Shown: positions 47,510 to 57,145 of the stretch, one piece after another
How the letters are laid out: each line of letters opens with the position of its first letter
How positions within the stretch are numbered: position 1 is the stretch's first letter
NCBI RefSeq assembly: GCF_036417355.1
Contig: NZ_CP143889.1
Span: forward strand, 2,108,001-2,172,000
Origin: Akkermansia sp. RCC_12PD
Lineage (GTDB): Bacteria > Verrucomicrobiota > Verrucomicrobiia > Verrucomicrobiales > Akkermansiaceae
Direction of reading: 5' to 3'
DNA: 64,000 nt
Program-made: the position numbers and the translations under genes
The notes under the pieces: generated by a model
The model's database searches: none
Seen by the model: the letters and a program-made list of their open reading frames with translations, nothing else
Told to the model about the DNA's origin: nothing

Positions 47510-49048
47510 TCAGCAGGGAATTCCGGAAGGGCTGGGGAGCGCGGCTTTTTCTTTCTTCTGCTGTATCATGAGAGGAACATATTCCCTGCGCATATGGATG
47601 GAAACGTACAATCCCTCTCTTTTGGCACAGGAGAACAAGACCTTGATGATTCCCAGTGAAATGATGTCCTCAGTAATAGAAGTACTTTCCCCGAAAATGA
47701 AAAAGAAACCCAGAGGACGGGTAAGGTAAATGGCTGTAACGAACAGAATACCTAGGCTGTATTTGCTGTAGCGGTAAATGCGGCCGACTTGCCATGCATA
47801 GACCATGCCAATGATGGATATGATGAAATATAATGTGAGACCTACATATCCAATGGTCTGAATAGTAGATACCGGGCCGCTGTGCCATAATCCGTTCCAG
47901 GCAAAGGAGAGCTGCTGGTTATTGGTGAGATGGTAAGCTTCTTCGTAAATGTTTGCTTTGAGGATATTGATGTCGCGCGCGAATCCATCGCCGAACACCT
48001 TATCCTGAATGAATCTTTCCCTGTCGTCAAAAGCCCATTTCCACATTTCAACTCTCCATTCGGTGGAAGCCAGTGCATTCTCCCTGGCCTGGGAATTGAC
48101 TTCGAGAAATGGGAGGACAGATAAGATGCGTTGTATCCCAAAAGGAAGTTCAAGCAAGGTTTTTGAGGAAGAGAGAAGCATAAGCATACCTAGCCCGAGA
48201 AGGGGGACTACAATGCTGACAAACCATCGCTTGTAAAGTAAGCAGACGATAAAAAAGAGCAACAGGATAACGGCAAGGGTGGAACGGAACCCACTAATTA
48301 AAATGCCTGCGCATGCCGAGGCTGCCAACAATCCCCACCAGGGGCGTTTAATCATCTGCCATACAGAGTATTTTAAGATAAGCACTTGAAGTACCAGTGT
48401 GGAAATGGCCAGAAAAGATGAATTTCGTCCATCTTCATTCATTTCTGTTCCCACATTCCCCGCCATGCCTTCTGCTGACTCGGGAGAGAGTAATGCCCTT
48501 GCCGTTTGGACCAGTGTAAAGAAAAGGATCAGGGCAATAGACCATTGGAGTACTTTTCCTAGCTCCTGGCTGCTTGTTTTCAATGAAGACAGACATACAT
48601 ATGCCAGCAGCGCCTGCAGAAACATGATATAGCCCTTACCTCCATAGTAATCTTCCAGAATGTTTATTCCCAATCCAAAGGGATGAGTCAGAAAAACATA
48701 GGCAACATGGATGAAAAGAAGGAAAATTAAGGTATCCAGCAGAGGAATAGAATTCCAGGTCAAGCTGGAGCGTCTGAGCATGACATTCCATAAATAAAAG
48801 GGCAGCACGACAGAATAGGCGAATAGGGGAGCATAGGAATTAATTGAAAAAGGAATAAAGAGAGGAGGAATGAGTATCCAGAGATACCATACCTTTTCCT
48901 TCATCATGTATAGTCCTGCCAAGGCGAACGGGGCTATGGCAAGGGCAATGGAAACTGGATCGCCGTCTGCGGATACAAGGCCCCCGACAATGGCGAGAAG
49001 AATGGCAATGACTGAAATCAGTGTAATCTTGAATAAGTCGCCATTCAT
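47510..49048 (-). CDS. O-antigen ligase/polymerase-like membrane protein
   Basis: A ~512-residue multipass membrane protein (about 11-12 helices) from MNGDLFKITL. It has the Wzy_C-like layout: many short helices, a large non-membrane loop (RENALASTEWRVEMWKWAFD ... DRERFIQDKVFGDG) near the C-terminal third, then GLWHSGPVSTIQTIGYVGL. Such proteins polymerise or ligate surface polysaccharides. Being near kdsB fits LPS or exopolysaccharide work, but this fold family is broad. The longer frame runs into the tRNA gene and was rejected. Confidence 0.75.
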   Translation of the reverse strand: MNGDLFKITLISVIAILLAIVGGLVSADGDPVSIALAIAPFALAGLYMMKEKVWYLWILIPPLFIPFSINSYAPLFAYSVVLPFYLWNVMLRRSSLTWNSIPLLDTLIFLLFIHVAYVFLTHPFGLGINILEDYYGGKGYIMFLQALLAYVCLSSLKTSSQELGKVLQWSIALILFFTLVQTARALLSPESAEGMAGNVGTEMNEDGRNSSFLAISTLVLQVLILKYSVWQMIKRPWWGLLAASACAGILISGFRSTLAVILLLFFIVCLLYKRWFVSIVVPLLGLGMLMLLSSSKTLLELPFGIQRILSVLPFLEVNSQARENALASTEWRVEMWKWAFDDRERFIQDKVFGDGFARDINILKANIYEEAYHLTNNQQLSFAWNGLWHSGPVSTIQTIGYVGLTLYFIISIIGMVYAWQVGRIYRYSKYSLGILFVTAIYLTRPLGFFFIFGESTSITEDIISLGIIKVLFSCAKREGLYVSIHMRREYVPLMIQQKKEKAALPSPSGIPC

Positions 49049-49099
49049 AACGCGGTCTGAAATTCTGTACGGGACAAACCGGCAGCAGAAAAAGATGGA

Positions 49100-49175
49100 T
49101 GGTGGAGTATAGGGGATTCGAACCCCTGACCTTCTCATTGCGAACGAGACGCTCTACCAACTGAGCTAATACCCC
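49100..49175 (-). tRNA. tRNA-Ala (anticodon CGC)
   Basis: A 76-nt cloverleaf on the minus strand. Acceptor GGGGTAT pairs with ATACTCC including a G3-T70 wobble pair, the alanine identity mark. The D-arm is GCTCAGTTGGTAGAGC, the anticodon loop TTCGCAA, the T-arm AGGGGTTCGAATCCCCT, the discriminator base is A, and CCA is encoded. Confidence 0.95.
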
Positions 49176-49638
49176 TCTAGGAATTACCGGAGGCAAGCTA
49201 CTCGACATCCTTGTGGAGATCAAGCACAATTGAATACAGGAAGGCAATTTTTTTATAATGCCCTTAAGCATATAGCGGCCCCTTTACTGCGGTGTGTTGA
49301 AAACCCGCGGAAATCAGAGGAATCCCTGATGAATTGTTGTTTCTTCGCCCCTATTGATAATATGCGGATGAAGTTCCGTGCTCAATAGGTTAGAATTTAT
49401 TTTATTTCAGGCGGTCCTGATTTTCTTTCCTGTTCCGTGTAGCAGCAAATTTGTATCGCGGGAAGGAGAATGCTTTTTAGCAAGATCATCTTTCTCCGGA
49501 TTTTGCCAAGGAGAGATTCCTCGTGATGACAGATCATTCCGGCAATGAATGCGGCAGAAGAATAACGCCTCCTTCCAAATGAAAAATAAGAAAGATGCCG
49601 TGGGGGATCGCCCGGTTCTTCCGGAACTCCGGTGTGGT
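49176..49638. other. 463-bp intergenic region
   Basis: No gene or RNA is recognisable between the tRNA and the parvulin gene. Short open frames here have poor starts and no protein-like features. Confidence 0.5.
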
Positions 49639-50712
49639 TTAATGTTTTTGTTTGTTTTTGATGCGGTTTTTAAGATGGGCTTCTTCAATAAGACCGTCCA
49701 TGTATAATCCTGTGGCTTGCGCCCTTCTGAGGCTTTGGGCTGCATTTCTCAAAGCAGGCAGCACCTCCTCATAGGATGGGACGCGTCCTTTCTTCAAGGG
49801 GGAGGCTTCCATGATGTGCCATCCCCATTTGCTTTTGACGAGCACAGGCGTGTTGTCAGGCAGGGAGGCAATGTCCAGATCCAAGGTTTCCGCAGTACGG
49901 GCCGGGTTGATCCAGCCCAGGGAGCCTCCGGCGGAAGCCGTCCGTTCATCTTCGCTGGTACTTTTGGCAAGCCGTTCGAAGGATTCTCCGGCCCGCAGGC
50001 GCGCCAACAGGGCTTCCGCCGCCTGCTTGACCTGATTGTCATCCTTGTGCAGGGTGGAGAGGAAAATGTGTCTGGCCTGCCGCAAATCCGGCGTTTTAAG
50101 CCTGTCCTTGACCAGATTGTAGTAGATTTTCAGTTCTTCGTCGGTAGGATCCGCAACCTTGATGGTTGCGCGGTAAAGCTGTTCCGTCTGCTTGAGGCGG
50201 GCGGCAATTTTCTGCCGGAGCTGCTCTTCGTTGAGTTTCTGGCCGTGGAGCATTTCCAAATATTTCTCCCTGTCGCCGTCAAAACGGGACTGGATTTGCT
50301 TTTCCGCCTGGGCGGCTTCCGCATTGCGGTTGGGGAGCTGCAAATCGTTGACCCGGGTTTTCAGGCGCAGGAGAGAGGAGCTGATGAGGTCATATCTAGC
50401 ACGGGGGACCAGCTCCTTCTGCACATCCAGTTCATGGGTGAGCGTCATGCCGTCTCCCATGTCCAGCACGGCGGGCTGGCGCAGAATGCCCAGCTCCGCA
50501 ATTCTCCTGTTCAGCTGGTTGGCGGTAAGCGGTTCTCCGTAAACTTCCGCGATGCGTTCGGAATTGTCTCCGGGCGGCCCCGGCATGGGTTTCAGGTAGG
50601 CATCCATCCTGCCCGCCAGGAAGCCGTGCCAAATGAACAAGTCCCCCACCAGATAGAGCAGGAACGCTCCATAGATCACGAGCTTGAACGTGAATTTTCC
50701 GGTGGGGGACAT
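49639..50712 (-). CDS. PpiC/parvulin-type peptidyl-prolyl isomerase, membrane-anchored
   Basis: A ~357-residue protein starting MSPTGKFTFKLVIYGAFLLYLVG, one N-terminal membrane helix, so it acts in the periplasm. The middle is helical and SurA-like. The parvulin domain is seen in RQARHIFLSTLHKDDNQVK, FERLAKSTSEDERTASAGGS and VLVKSKWGWHIMEASP. It folds outer-membrane or exported proteins. It follows the PilT-like gene by about 20 bp, so it is probably part of that transcript. Confidence 0.85.
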   Translation of the reverse strand: MSPTGKFTFKLVIYGAFLLYLVGDLFIWHGFLAGRMDAYLKPMPGPPGDNSERIAEVYGEPLTANQLNRRIAELGILRQPAVLDMGDGMTLTHELDVQKELVPRARYDLISSSLLRLKTRVNDLQLPNRNAEAAQAEKQIQSRFDGDREKYLEMLHGQKLNEEQLRQKIAARLKQTEQLYRATIKVADPTDEELKIYYNLVKDRLKTPDLRQARHIFLSTLHKDDNQVKQAAEALLARLRAGESFERLAKSTSEDERTASAGGSLGWINPARTAETLDLDIASLPDNTPVLVKSKWGWHIMEASPLKKGRVPSYEEVLPALRNAAQSLRRAQATGLYMDGLIEEAHLKNRIKNKQKH

Positions 50713-50735
50713 AAGGGGCAAGGTACGACGGAGGC

Positions 50736-51830
50736 TTAGTTTCCACCACCGGAATCCGCCAGACGGGCCGACTCGGGGGGCAGGAAGTTGCGGAACCTCT
50801 TCTTTTCAATGCTCTTCATGTAAGCTTCTTCCGGGGAAACGATGCCCTGCTGGAGCTTTTGCCAGATGGCGTCGTCCATGAATTGCATCCCCATGGATTT
50901 GCCGCCCACGATGACATCCGGAATCTTTTGCGTAGCGCCTTCGCGGATGATGGCGCCCACGGCGGGAGTGGCAAAGAGGATTTCATTGACGGCCACGCGT
51001 CCCGGCTTGTCGCTGCGCTTCATCAGGAGCTGGGCCACGACGCCGCGGAGGGAACCCGCAAGCATGGTGCGCACCTGTGACTGCTGATCGGAGGGGAAGA
51101 CGTCAATAATACGGTCAATGGTTTTACTGGCGTTGTTCGTGTGCAGGGTACCGAAGACCAGAAGGCCGGTTTCCGCGGCGGTGAGAGCCAGGGAGATGGT
51201 TTCCAGGTCGCGCATTTCCCCCACAAGCACGATGTCGGAGTCTTCGCGGAGGGAAGCCCGCAAGCCGTCCGCGAAGGAAGGCGTCTGCAGGGGAACCTCC
51301 CTCTGGGTGACGATGGATTTTTTATTGGGGTGGACAAATTCGATAGGTTCTTCCACCGTGATGATATGCCGTGCCTGGTTGCTGTTGATGTAGTCGATGA
51401 TGGCGGCCAGCGTGGTGGATTTACCGGAACCGGTGGGGCCGGTAACCAGCACCAGGCCGGACCTCATGTGGGCGAATTCCTTGACCACCGTTGGAACGCC
51501 CAGCTCTTCCAGCGTAGCGATTTTTGTGGGAATGAGACGGAAGACGGCGCCCAGTCCATGCTGCTGCTTAAAGTAGTTGCAGCGGAAGCGGGAAGTTTCG
51601 TCCATTTCATAGGCAAAGTCCAGATCGCCTTCTTCCAGATATTTCTGGAATGCCTGCGGGTCGCAGATTTCCGAGAGCAGGGTCTTGAATGCCTGGCCTT
51701 CCAGATTTTCATCAGAGATGGCGGAAATGGTGCCGTTGACACGGATTTTTGGGGGCTGGCCTTCGCTGAGGTGAAGGTCGGAGCCTCCGGATTCTACGAG
51801 ATATTTGAAGTATTGGTCGATAACAGCCAT
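50736..51830 (-). CDS. PilT-like type IV pilus ATPase (copy 1)
   Basis: A 364-residue hexameric ATPase of the PilT/PilU group. It has Walker A GPTGSGKSTT, the Asp box around LREDSDIVLVGEMRDLETI, the His box GTLHTNNASKTIDRI and the AIREG-like C-terminal motif AIIREGATQKIPDV. It powers pilus retraction. The C-terminus ends in a glycine-rich tail. Tandem with a second PilT-like gene 25 bp upstream. Confidence 0.93.
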   Translation of the reverse strand: MAVIDQYFKYLVESGGSDLHLSEGQPPKIRVNGTISAISDENLEGQAFKTLLSEICDPQAFQKYLEEGDLDFAYEMDETSRFRCNYFKQQHGLGAVFRLIPTKIATLEELGVPTVVKEFAHMRSGLVLVTGPTGSGKSTTLAAIIDYINSNQARHIITVEEPIEFVHPNKKSIVTQREVPLQTPSFADGLRASLREDSDIVLVGEMRDLETISLALTAAETGLLVFGTLHTNNASKTIDRIIDVFPSDQQSQVRTMLAGSLRGVVAQLLMKRSDKPGRVAVNEILFATPAVGAIIREGATQKIPDVIVGGKSMGMQFMDDAIWQKLQQGIVSPEEAYMKSIEKKRFRNFLPPESARLADSGGGN

Positions 51831-51855
51831 AACAGGAATGTGTCAAAGTTAAAGG

Positions 51856-52938
51856 TTACTTGATGCCCAGGAAGGCTTTCATGATGGTTTTGTCTTCGGA
51901 GCGGAAGAGACAGTCGTCTGCGGTGATGAGCCCCGCTTGGTAAAGGGCCCTGAGTGAGTCGTCCATCAGAATCATGCCTTGGGCCTTTCCTGTCTGGATG
52001 CAGCCGGGAATCATGAAGGTCTTGCCTTCGCGGATGCAGTTGGCAATGGCGGGCGTGTTGACGAGCATTTCAATGGCGAGGGCGCGGCCGTTGCCGTCCG
52101 CCCGGGGAACAAGCTGCTGGGAAATGATGCCGCGCAGGGATTCACTGACCATGATGCGGATCTGGTCGCGCTGTTCCACCGGGAAGACGTCCAGCACGCG
52201 GTCCACCGTGCGGGCTGCGGATCCCGTGTGCAGCGTGCCGAGCACCAGGTGGCCCGTTTCCGCGGCGGTGAGAGCCAGGGAAATGGTTTCCAGGTCGCGC
52301 ATTTCCCCCACCATGATGACGTCCGGGTCTTCACGGAGCGCGCCGCGCAGAGCCCGTGCGAAGGATTCCGTGTGCTTGTGCACTTCACGCTGGTTGACGT
52401 GGCAGTTTTTAGAGGGAATGATGTATTCGATGGGGTCTTCAAGCGTGATGATGTGGTCGTGGCGATCCTGGTTGATGAAGTCCACGATGGAGGCCAGCGT
52501 CGTTGATTTACCGGAACCCACGGAGCCCGTCACCAAAATGAGGCCGTTGGTGTAGCGGGTCAGAGGCACCACATAGTCCGTCGGCAGCCCGATTTCCTCC
52601 ATGGTGCGGACTTTCGTGTTGATGATACGGAAGCAGATGTCGTAGCCCAGGCGCTGCTTGACAACGGAGGCGCGGTAGCGGCCGAAGTCGTTGGCATAGG
52701 CAAAGTCCACGTCGCCGCGCTGCTGAAGGCGGTTCCATTCAGGCTCCTCCAGAAATCCCCGGGCCAGGATTTCCGTGTCCTTGGGGGTGAGGTTGGGGGC
52801 TTCTTCCCAAATGGGCAGAAGCTGGCCGAACCGGCGCCATGTGGGGCGGCTGTTGACGGCAAGGTGGATATCGGAACAGTCAAAGTCCTGTCCAAGCTTA
52901 AGATATCCGTCGACGTGGGGCAAAATGTATTCGCTCAT
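51856..52938 (-). CDS. PilT-like type IV pilus ATPase (copy 2)
   Basis: A 360-residue paralogue of the next gene. Walker A is GSVGSGKSTT, then LREDPDVIMVGEMRDLETIS and GTLHTGSAARTVDRVLDVFP, and CIREGKTFMIPGCIQTG corresponds to the AIRxG region. Two retraction-type ATPases in tandem resemble PilT/PilU pairs. No PilB, PilC or PilD is in the window. Confidence 0.92.
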   Translation of the reverse strand: MSEYILPHVDGYLKLGQDFDCSDIHLAVNSRPTWRRFGQLLPIWEEAPNLTPKDTEILARGFLEEPEWNRLQQRGDVDFAYANDFGRYRASVVKQRLGYDICFRIINTKVRTMEEIGLPTDYVVPLTRYTNGLILVTGSVGSGKSTTLASIVDFINQDRHDHIITLEDPIEYIIPSKNCHVNQREVHKHTESFARALRGALREDPDVIMVGEMRDLETISLALTAAETGHLVLGTLHTGSAARTVDRVLDVFPVEQRDQIRIMVSESLRGIISQQLVPRADGNGRALAIEMLVNTPAIANCIREGKTFMIPGCIQTGKAQGMILMDDSLRALYQAGLITADDCLFRSEDKTIMKAFLGIK

Positions 52939-53072
52939 GTTTTGAATGCAGCAAACTGATAAAGCTACATACTAGCGGAAAGGGGCCTTTTTTGACCAGC
53001 AAAAAATAAAAAGTCCTCCACTTTCGGAACCGCCGTAAAAATAGCGTTTTTCCTTTGCCGGGCTGGGAGCCG

Positions 53073-53474
53073 TCAATGGCTCCGGAATTTGAACAGGCTG
53101 AGGATTTTTTTGTTGGCCAAGTCAAATCCCAGCTTTTTCAGGGAGGGGAAGGCCAGGGTAATCAGGATTTCAATAATGAACCTGAACATGGAGGAATTGA
53201 CCAGTCCTCCGGGCAGGCCGGACAGGCGCGGACGCGCCGGGGCCGGATGGCTCTTTTTTCCCGTGAGCATTTTGATGAGTAGAATGCCTCCCACTGTGCC
53301 GACGATGGAGCCGATCACAGGAATGGACATGGCTCTTTTTTTCAGCTGCCGGAGATGGTCCGCCTGATGCTGCACCTTCTGGGTGAAAGCGTCGGTCTCA
53401 TTGACGATGTCCAGCCGGGAAGTGGCTACCTGCATCAGGAGTTCGAGCTTTTTTTGAGAGCCATTTGCAGACAT
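53073..53474 (-). CDS. small membrane protein of unknown function
   Basis: A 133-residue protein with an N-terminal helical part, a glycine-rich hydrophobic segment (IPVIGSIVGTVGGILLIKML) and a second hydrophobic stretch near the C-terminus. The start overlaps the end of the YqjE/holin-like gene by 40 bp, so the two are coupled. The pattern (DUF883-like, YqjE-like and this gene) resembles the yqjD-yqjE-yqjK arrangement of E. coli, with this protein in the third position, but no homology to YqjK is visible. Confidence 0.65.
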   Translation of the reverse strand: MSANGSQKKLELLMQVATSRLDIVNETDAFTQKVQHQADHLRQLKKRAMSIPVIGSIVGTVGGILLIKMLTGKKSHPAPARPRLSGLPGGLVNSSMFRFIIEILITLAFPSLKKLGFDLANKKILSLFKFRSH

Positions 53475-53881
53475 GATAAATCCGTTTTAAGTTCTTCCGC
53501 CGTAGCGGGGGCGATGGGAGTGACGCGAATGCGGCTGAACATGGCCAGAGCAATGGCGGCAACCAGAATGTGGAACCCGGCTGTCACGGCAAGCCCTGCG
53601 ATGATGTTCCAATAATAGGCCATGATCATGGTCAGCAGGCACCATACGAAGAGGTAGCCGAAGAGGGCCATGAAGGCGGCCAGCAGGAGCAGGGCCATTT
53701 TTTGGCCCAGCCGTTTGGACGCTTCTTCCAGCTCCAGCTTGAGCAGGCCGTACAAGGCTTCCAAATGGGAGAGTGCGGCCGCACCGGCTTCCCGGAGAGA
53801 ACGCGCCATAGCCATCCCTTCCTCTTTTTCCTCCATGACCGGGGTGACGAAGGTGCGTTTCAATTTGTCGATCAGACCCAT
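53435..53881 (-). CDS. YqjE/Holin-X-like membrane protein
   Basis: A 148-residue protein with an amphipathic helical N-terminus (LEALYGLLKLELEEASKRLG) and two membrane helices (MALLLLAAFMALFGYLFVWCL and IIAGLAVTAGFHILVAAIALAM). This is the layout of the phage holin-X/YqjE group, which in chromosomes are envelope proteins of unknown role rather than true holins. It follows the DUF883-like gene by 59 bp. Confidence 0.7.
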   Translation of the reverse strand: MGLIDKLKRTFVTPVMEEKEEGMAMARSLREAGAAALSHLEALYGLLKLELEEASKRLGQKMALLLLAAFMALFGYLFVWCLLTMIMAYYWNIIAGLAVTAGFHILVAAIALAMFSRIRVTPIAPATAEELKTDLSCLQMALKKSSNS

Positions 53882-53940
53882 GGCACGAATTGGACGGAAG
53901 GGGAAGCGCCATGCGCGCGGGACGCATGGCGCGGGACAGA

Positions 53941-54267
53941 TTAACGGCGGCGGATGAGGAGTCCGATCAGGAGACCCACGCCCATGGCGATGAGCATGGA
54001 CTGGGTGGGCTTTTCCTTCACGTATTCTTCACTGGCTTCATGAAGATGCTTGGCCTTGTCGCGGATGACCACTCCCTTTTCCTGGGCGTAATCGCGGATG
54101 GTGCCCGCCTGTTCCGTGGCTGCCTTGCGTATTTGGTTTACTTTGGCCGCAGCGAAAGCCCGGGCCTGGTGAAATCTGGTAACGGCCATGTCGCGGGCGG
54201 AGGGGCAGGAGCAGCTGGCATCCGTTGCTGTTACGGTCGGTTCAAGTTCGGTTTGATTGTCTTGCAT
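53941..54267 (-). CDS. DUF883 (ElaB/YqjD)-like tail-anchored protein
   Basis: A 108-residue protein with a long alanine-rich helix, then a C-terminal membrane helix SMLIAMGVGLLIGLLIRRR. This matches ElaB/YqjD proteins, which bind ribosomes and the inner membrane in stationary phase in E. coli. The N-terminus has an unusual Cys-rich SCSCPSARD. It is first of the three-gene set with the YqjE-like protein. Confidence 0.75.
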   Translation of the reverse strand: MQDNQTELEPTVTATDASCSCPSARDMAVTRFHQARAFAAAKVNQIRKAATEQAGTIRDYAQEKGVVIRDKAKHLHEASEEYVKEKPTQSMLIAMGVGLLIGLLIRRR

Positions 54268-54409
54268 GATTGATTAGAGTGTTAAGGTTGAATTCCTGTT
54301 GAAAACATGTCGGCTTACATGTGTTCGCCTCTCACATTAGGGATTTTTAGCATTCTTCCCACTAATGGCAAGTGTGTAAAATGGCTTCATGCGGAATTGT
54401 GGGCCGCCG

Positions 54410-55414
54410 TCAGCGTCGGCTGCCGGAAAAACCGCCGCGCGGGTCGGGCTTGATCTGGGGCTCGTTCGGGTTCCGGTAGCGGAGAATGCCGTAATCCCTC
54501 AGGTTGCGGATGAATTCCTGGGCGTTGGCGCGGAAGCGGGCGTCATAAAGCAGCAGGCCCAGGAAGCCCTGGTTCTTGCGTGCATCCGCCGTAACGGAGG
54601 CAATGTGGTCGGAAGCCTTGCGCAAGGCGGTGAGCGTGGAGGGAATTTCCTTGATGGCCGGATCCAGTCTCTCCAGCTTGTCTTCCACTCCGTCAATGAT
54701 CTTGCGGGCATCCCGGATGGTTTCCTTCATGGAGACTATGGACGTTCTGGTTTCTTCCATCAGGCCGGGGAGTTCTTTCCCCGTCTTGTCCATGTTCATC
54801 AGTACGCCCTTGACGTATTGGAGGTTCTCCTGGTCCAAAAGGTTTTCATTGATGATCTTGGTGGTCTGCGACAGGCCCTTGGCCGCCTCGCTGATGTTGA
54901 GAAGGGCTTCGTCAATATTGCCGGAATTCTTTTCTATCCGTTTCAGGATGGCCAGGATTTCCTCGCTGGCCACCACGGCATTGTTCTTGAGCTTGCTGAT
55001 GTCGCTCTCCGCCTGTCCCATGATGGTTTCATGAGGCTGGATGTATTGGTCCGTGGGTGGGGAAGGGGGAACGATTTCAATATACTTGTCTCCCAGAATA
55101 TTCTGCATGTCTATGCGGAAGACGGAACCCACCTGGATTTTTACGCCGCGCTGGATGCTGGCTTCCAGCATCACTTCATTGCCGGAAGGCAGAAGTTCCG
55201 GGGCCTTGGTGACTTTTCCCACGGAAACGCCGCCCAGCCGTATCTGGGAGTCTTTGATGAGGCCCGCCGAATCCTTGAAAATGATGTTGATGGGGTAAGT
55301 TTGTTCCTTGGTGGTTTTCAACCCTCCAAAGCCCAGAATGACCCCCAGGATCATGAGTATTCCGGCAATCAGGAAAATGCCTACCCATGTTTCCGGTTTA
55401 AGTTTTTGCTTCAT
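54410..55414 (-). CDS. mlaD: MlaD-like lipid-binding substrate protein
   Basis: A 334-residue protein with an N-terminal membrane helix (VGIFLIAGILMILGVILGFG), an MCE domain (YPINIIFKDSAGLIKDSQIR followed by LGGVSVGKV) and a long coiled-coil C-terminal part (~residues 120-300) forming the helical channel. It carries phospholipids between membranes. It is the last gene of an E-F-D operon, 18 bp after the ATPase gene. It is longer than E. coli MlaD (~180), more like PqiB/YebT or Mce types. Confidence 0.9.
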   Translation of the reverse strand: MKQKLKPETWVGIFLIAGILMILGVILGFGGLKTTKEQTYPINIIFKDSAGLIKDSQIRLGGVSVGKVTKAPELLPSGNEVMLEASIQRGVKIQVGSVFRIDMQNILGDKYIEIVPPSPPTDQYIQPHETIMGQAESDISKLKNNAVVASEEILAILKRIEKNSGNIDEALLNISEAAKGLSQTTKIINENLLDQENLQYVKGVLMNMDKTGKELPGLMEETRTSIVSMKETIRDARKIIDGVEDKLERLDPAIKEIPSTLTALRKASDHIASVTADARKNQGFLGLLLYDARFRANAQEFIRNLRDYGILRYRNPNEPQIKPDPRGGFSGSRR

Positions 55415-55432
55415 GTTGTGATGGCGGTTTTT

Positions 55433-56251
55433 CTATTGGTTTCTTTCCCGTTCCGCACGTTCCAGCAGAACCCGTTGAAAATTTTCATGCATTCCCGCCA
55501 GGGAGGCCCAGTCTTCCCCGGAATCCCCGTACAGGAACTTTTTCAGGACCGGATCTTCGGAATGCAGCAGTTCCTCCGGCGTGCCGGTCCAGTAAACCGT
55601 TCCCTCCCGGAGATAGACGATTTTGTCCGCAATGCGGATCACGCTGGGCATGTCATGGGAGACGATGACGGTGGTAATGCCCTTGTCCTTGCAGATCTGG
55701 CGGATCAGGAAGCTGATGCTGTCCGTGACGATGGGGTCCAGGCCAGCCGTAGGTTCGTCGTACAGGAGGCATTCCGGCGTCATGACGATGGCCCTGGCTA
55801 CGGCCACGCGCTTGATCATGCCTCCGGAAAGGTTCGCGGGCATTTTTTCTTCCTGTCCTGAGAGTCCGACGGATTCAAGCGCCGCAGAAATCCGGGAATC
55901 CAGCTCTTCTTCATTTTTCAGCCCTGCTTCCTGCAGGGGAAAAGCTACGTTTTCCCCCACGCTGAGGGAGTCGAACAGGGCCCCCTGCTGAAACATGAAT
56001 CCAATCTTGCTCCGGATTTCCCTTTTTATTTTTTCCGGAACATTGCTGATGCGCCTTCCGTCTATGTCCACATAGCCGTCCAGAGGGTTCATCAGGCCGT
56101 CCAAATGCTTTAAAATGACGCTTTTCCCGGCGCCGGAACCGCCGATCAGCGCCAGAAGCTCCCCCTTGTCCACATCAAAGCTCACGCCTTTCAGCACCTC
56201 CTGGGCGCCGAAGCTTTGTTTGAGCTGGCTTACGCGGATGAACGGCTGCAT
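55433..56251 (-). CDS. mlaF: MlaF-like ABC transporter ATPase
   Basis: A 272-residue ATPase. Walker A GGSGAGKSVIL, signature LSGGMIKRVAVARA, Walker B CLLYDEPTAGLDP and the switch His in VIVSHDMPSV are present. FMFQQGALFDSLSVGENVAF is typical of MlaF. It powers lipid transport with MlaE and MlaD. It has a ~20-residue C-terminal extension. Confidence 0.93.
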   Translation of the reverse strand: MQPFIRVSQLKQSFGAQEVLKGVSFDVDKGELLALIGGSGAGKSVILKHLDGLMNPLDGYVDIDGRRISNVPEKIKREIRSKIGFMFQQGALFDSLSVGENVAFPLQEAGLKNEEELDSRISAALESVGLSGQEEKMPANLSGGMIKRVAVARAIVMTPECLLYDEPTAGLDPIVTDSISFLIRQICKDKGITTVIVSHDMPSVIRIADKIVYLREGTVYWTGTPEELLHSEDPVLKKFLYGDSGEDWASLAGMHENFQRVLLERAERERNQ

Positions 56252-56267
56252 GGCTTTGGAATAAAGG

Positions 56268-57068
56268 TTACCTCATGAATCCCATGGGGAAGATGGAGTT
56301 GAGAATCATGGTCAGGATGAAGTTGGCAATGAGGAGCGCCACGGAGGCATACACCATGGCCTGCATGGTGGACTTGCCCACTCCCACGGCCCCGTTTCTG
56401 GTATTCAGGCCCTCCCGGCAGGAAATGAGGGAAATGATGAGTCCGAAGACCAGCGCCTTGACCAGCGCCACGATGATGTCCCCCATGGCTACGAATTTGC
56501 TCATGAAGTGCATCCAGTACGCCTGGTCCACGTTGAAAGCCGTAATGCTGACGATGAAGGCGGAGACGATGCCCACCAGCACGGCTTCCATCATCAGGAT
56601 GGGCATGGAAATGAGCATGGCCTGGATGCGGGGCTTCACCAGGTAATCCACGGGGTCCACGTTCATGGACTTAAGGGCATCCACCTGTTCCGTTACTTTC
56701 ATGGTACCAATTTCCGCGGCCATGGCCGATCCCACGCGTCCCGCAAGCATCAGCCCGGTGATGACGGGCCCCAGCTCCCGGAACATGCCCACCGCGACGA
56801 CGGCTCCCCCCATGGTTTCCATCCTCACCGTCTGAAGCTGGAACAGGGTCTGCGCCTCCAGCACGGCACCCGTGAAGGCTCCGGTAATGATAACGACGGG
56901 CTGGGACTGCACGCCTATTTTTGCAATTTGTTCCACAAGGACGCGCATCCGGAACTTTCCGGTCCACATGCAGGCGCACACTTGGTACAGCAGCAGTCCG
57001 ATTGATCCCAGACGATCAATCAGGCCAATGGCGGTGCGGCCAATCATGGTGGCTACATAGAACTGCAT
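56268..57068 (-). CDS. mlaE: MlaE-like ABC transporter permease
   Basis: A 266-residue permease with five or six helices. The MlaE signature is seen in GAFTGAVLEAQTLFQLQTV, RELGPVITGLMLAGRVGSAM followed by AAEIGTMKVTEQVDAL, and NPMG-like ends (SIFPMGFMR). It forms the membrane core with MlaF and MlaD. First gene of the operon, 16 bp before mlaF. Confidence 0.93.
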   Translation of the reverse strand: MQFYVATMIGRTAIGLIDRLGSIGLLLYQVCACMWTGKFRMRVLVEQIAKIGVQSQPVVIITGAFTGAVLEAQTLFQLQTVRMETMGGAVVAVGMFRELGPVITGLMLAGRVGSAMAAEIGTMKVTEQVDALKSMNVDPVDYLVKPRIQAMLISMPILMMEAVLVGIVSAFIVSITAFNVDQAYWMHFMSKFVAMGDIIVALVKALVFGLIISLISCREGLNTRNGAVGVGKSTMQAMVYASVALLIANFILTMILNSIFPMGFMR

Positions 57069-57145
57069 GGATCCTACTAATCACTTATTCCGTGCGAAGA
57101 GCAAGCGCAATGTACGCCACAAGGTTAAAAGGGAATAGGCGTGTC

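Noticed and set aside
53435-53881. Prophage holin, suggesting a phage remnant
   Set aside because: No other phage genes are near; the neighbours fit a chromosomal ElaB/YqjE-type envelope cassette.
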